Shown here: positions 61,921-64,000 of the stretch, one piece after another
Position numbering within the stretch: position 1 is the first letter of the stretch
Layout: every line of letters starts with the position of its first letter
From: Methanobacteriota archaeon
GTDB taxonomy: Archaea > Methanobacteriota > Methanobacteria > Methanobacteriales > Methanobacteriaceae
DNA: 64,000 bases
Direction: 5' to 3'
Assembly (NCBI GenBank): GCA_023440975.1
Contig: JAEZRD010000102.1
Span: 1-64,000 of the forward strand
Position numbers and translations under genes: made by a program
The notes under the pieces: model-generated
The model's input: the letters and a program-made list of their open reading frames with translations, nothing else
Told to the model about the DNA's origin: nothing
The model's database searches: none

Positions 61921-63267
61921 TTATTCACCATTAAAAACTTGTGCTTGAGCATTACGTAAAATATGAACATCTTTACCTATACGATATCCTTCTTCTTCAG
62001 CTAACTCCCCATAAGCAGTTAACATTTCAAGATTTCCATGAGCCGGAATAATATGTTTAGGCTTAAGCATTCTTAAAAATTCTCTGTGATCTTCTCGTCC
62101 AGCATGCCCAGATACATGAGCATTTGAATAAATTCTTGCACCTTTACTAATTAATCTAGTTTCTAATATATGTCTATTTGCTGCATTAGTAGGATTAGGA
62201 ATTATAGGTGCGGAAATTATAACATTATCTCCTTTTTTAATGTTATAAGGAGTACGTCCACTAGCTATTCTTGGAAGTAATGCATCAGGTTCCCCTTGAT
62301 GTCCTGTTGTAACTAATAAATATTTTTCAGGATTGTCATCCGCTTTTGCAAGTGCTTTATTTACTGATTTAGGATGTCCGTATATACTTGCATTTTTAGG
62401 TAAATGTAATAATCCCATTTTTTCTGCAAGACCACAGTATCTTTCCATACTTCTTCCTAAGAAAAGTATTTCACGATGTCCTTTAGAAGCAATATCTGCT
62501 ATTGCTTGAATACGTTCTACATGTGAAGAAAATGTTGTAATAATCATTCCTTTATCTTCTTCCATAGGTCCTTTCATTAAATCTTCTAAAATTACTCTAG
62601 GTATTCTTTCAGAATAGGTTTTTACTTGATCAAAATTACGTGCATTAGTTGTTTCAACAATCAAACATAATACTCCTTTACGTCCTATTTCTCTTAAACG
62701 TTCATAATCCGGAGGGGGGCTGATTTTTTGATGATTATCAAATTTAAAATCTAAAGCATAAGTTATAATCCCTTCAGATGTATGTAAAACTGCTATTACA
62801 GCTTGAGGTATACTATGAGTTGATTGTACAAATTCCAAAGTAATATTTTTAGATAATTGTAATTTACTTCCAGGATTAAGAGATTTTATAGGATTATGTA
62901 CTTTAAATTTTCTTTCCCCTTTAATTGTATTTTCAATTAATGCTGTTGTAAAAGGTGTACCTATTAAAGGTGCATCATAACGATGAGCAAGCTTTGCAAC
63001 TGCACCTATATGATCTAAGTGACCATGAGTAAATACTATTCCTTTTACTTTTCCATCTACATCTTTCATTAAAGTATCATCAGGAATAACTCCTCTTTCA
63101 ATAAGATCTAGACTATGCATTCTATCAATGTCTGTATCTTCATGAATATTTATTCTATCTAAGTGAATTCCCATATCAAAAATAACGACTTCATCGTTAA
63201 TTTTAACAGCAGTCATGTTTTTTCCAACTTCTTCATATCCACCTATTGCTATAACTTCTACTGTCAT
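61921..63267 (-). CDS. rnj: Ribonuclease J (beta-CASP metallo-beta-lactamase)
   Basis: The 448-residue RNase J has the HTHGHLDHIGAV metal motif near residue 81, SPPPDYERL, TTFSSHVERI and LVTTGHQGEPDALL. The C-terminal beta-CASP histidine motifs are VSGHAGREDHREFL and PAHGNLEML. It acts in 5'-3' RNA decay and processing. In Methanobacteriales it lies between the IPP isomerase and isoprenyl diphosphate synthase genes, as here. fni ends 3 nt upstream of its start. Confidence 0.93.
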   Translation of the reverse strand: MTVEVIAIGGYEEVGKNMTAVKINDEVVIFDMGIHLDRINIHEDTDIDRMHSLDLIERGVIPDDTLMKDVDGKVKGIVFTHGHLDHIGAVAKLAHRYDAPLIGTPFTTALIENTIKGERKFKVHNPIKSLNPGSKLQLSKNITLEFVQSTHSIPQAVIAVLHTSEGIITYALDFKFDNHQKISPPPDYERLREIGRKGVLCLIVETTNARNFDQVKTYSERIPRVILEDLMKGPMEEDKGMIITTFSSHVERIQAIADIASKGHREILFLGRSMERYCGLAEKMGLLHLPKNASIYGHPKSVNKALAKADDNPEKYLLVTTGHQGEPDALLPRIASGRTPYNIKKGDNVIISAPIIPNPTNAANRHILETRLISKGARIYSNAHVSGHAGREDHREFLRMLKPKHIIPAHGNLEMLTAYGELAEEEGYRIGKDVHILRNAQAQVFNGE

Positions 63268-63270
63268 AAT

Positions 63271-64000
63271 TTATTTTCTCCTTGCATATTTTTCTGTGTT
63301 AAATCCCCGTTGTTCTAACCATTCTTTAGTTTCGCCTTTTATAATTAATTTGGAATTCTTCAATTCTTCAATATTATTTGCACCAACTAAAAACATAGCT
63401 ATTTTCAAAGATTCATTAAATTGATTTATTAAATTGATTAAATTTTTACTTCCATAGTAAGCACTTTTTAATGCAGGTAAAGCCATTCCTACACTGTCCG
63501 CACCTAAAGCAATAGCTTTAGCTGCATCTAATCCTGATCTTATTCCACCAGATGAAACTACTGGAACTTTAACTGTGTTGGTTACTTCAACTGTACTTAC
63601 TGCAGTTGGAATACCCCAATCCCAAAATAGTTCTCCAAGGTATCTATCATCTGCACGGTAAGTTTCAACAGCTGCCCAACTAGTTCCACCAGCACCTTCA
63701 ATATCAATATAACTTACACCAGCTTCTTCTAATAAAATAGCATCTTCTGCACTTATACCGCATCCAGTTTCTTTAGCCATAACTGGAACATCTACAATAT
63801 CAGTAATTTTATTTATAGAATCTAAAAATCCTTCACTATTCACATCTCCTTCAGGTTGAATAGATTCTTGTAATGGATTTAAATGAACTGCAAGTATATC
63901 TGCATCAAACATATTAACTGCATCTTCAGCAAGATTTATTTGTGGTGCTCCAATATTACCTAACAATAATGCATTTGGAGCATATTCTCGAGCAATTGTA
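63271..64000 (-). CDS. fni: Isopentenyl-diphosphate delta-isomerase type 2, 5'-truncated by window edge
   Basis: The frame is open to the last base of the window, and codons beyond 63966 read AREYAPNALLLGNIGAPQ, normal for the family, so the start lies outside. The visible 242 residues include VHLNPLQESIQPEGD, VPVMAKETGCGIS, GAGGTSWAAVE with flavin and metal ligands, and VPVVSSGGIRSGLDAAKAIALGAD followed by MALP. The enzyme is FMN-dependent and interconverts IPP and DMAPP for ether-lipid synthesis. It is the first visible gene of fni-rnj-idsA. Confidence 0.93.
   Translation of the reverse strand, partial: TIAREYAPNALLLGNIGAPQINLAEDAVNMFDADILAVHLNPLQESIQPEGDVNSEGFLDSINKITDIVDVPVMAKETGCGISAEDAILLEEAGVSYIDIEGAGGTSWAAVETYRADDRYLGELFWDWGIPTAVSTVEVTNTVKVPVVSSGGIRSGLDAAKAIALGADSVGMALPALKSAYYGSKNLINLINQFNESLKIAMFLVGANNIEELKNSKLIIKGETKEWLEQRGFNTEKYARRK

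Overview
The window comes from a very AT-rich methanogenic archaeon of the order Methanobacteriales. The evidence is coenzyme M biosynthesis genes (comA, comD, comE), a heterodisulfide-reductase-type hdrABC set, methanogenesis marker proteins, archaeal primase, type II 3-dehydroquinate synthase, pantoate kinase, archaeal tRNA nucleotidyltransferase, and secreted proteins carrying pseudomurein-binding repeats. The extreme AT content and the very large Asn/Thr-rich surface proteins fit Methanosphaera best. Methanobrevibacter is the main alternative. No rRNA, tRNA or CRISPR array was found.

Layout. 1-2442: 3' part of an Asn-rich adhesin-like surface protein. 2.5-6.1 kb: a ferredoxin-fused aldo/keto reductase and three tandem DUF4012 membrane-anchored paralogs. 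6.3-8.6 kb: mtxX-uppS-tatD. 8.8-13.8 kb: arfC, a carboxymuconolactone-decarboxylase-like gene, feoAB with an iron-regulator-like operator, and a flavoprotein/DUF2115 pair. 13.9-21.0 kb: a sulfur/coenzyme M cluster, comDE facing hdrC-hdrB-hdrA-marker16-comA. 21.4-29.0 kb: housekeeping genes (UPF0280, PHP hydrolase, pantoate kinase, a methyltransferase, thpR, the aroA'/aroB' aromatic pathway pair with TrpY-type boxes, a monooxygenase-like gene, cca). 29.2-34.4 kb: a secreted Asn/His-rich protein, priS and priL separated by an unrelated ORF, and cbiF. 34.5-37.4 kb: a sulfonate/nitrate-type ABC transporter. 37.6-43.1 kb: a zinc-ribbon/HTH transposase-like remnant, purA, four uncharacterised co-directional genes, and dapL. 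43.4-47.8 kb: a membrane-anchored charged protein, a sodium:neurotransmitter-symporter family protein, and an RsbV/RsbW-like pair. 47.9-64.0 kb: gltX at one end and idsA-rnj-fni at the other. Between them lie three tandem methyltransferases, three large secreted cell-wall proteins and a HEAT-repeat protein.

How the genes connect. The most striking signal is a 19-nt motif that occurs twice with one mismatch, each time exactly 21 nt upstream of a TTATATAT TATA box. One copy drives hdrCBA-marker16-comA and the other drives the sulfonate-type ABC transporter. This predicts a small sulfur/sulfonate regulon that joins uptake to coenzyme M synthesis. The Hdr-like set in it is atypical. Its HdrA carries a fused MvhD-like domain with no cysteines, and its HdrB has lost one cysteine of the second CCG motif. 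It is therefore probably not the bulk methanogenic heterodisulfide reductase. The second notable group is the cell-wall island. Two proteins share an M14-like metallohydrolase domain (one with pseudomurein-binding repeats), and a third pairs the same repeats with a transglutaminase-like cysteine peptidase domain. Together they look like a pseudomurein-remodelling set with a hydrolase type I do not recognise as described.
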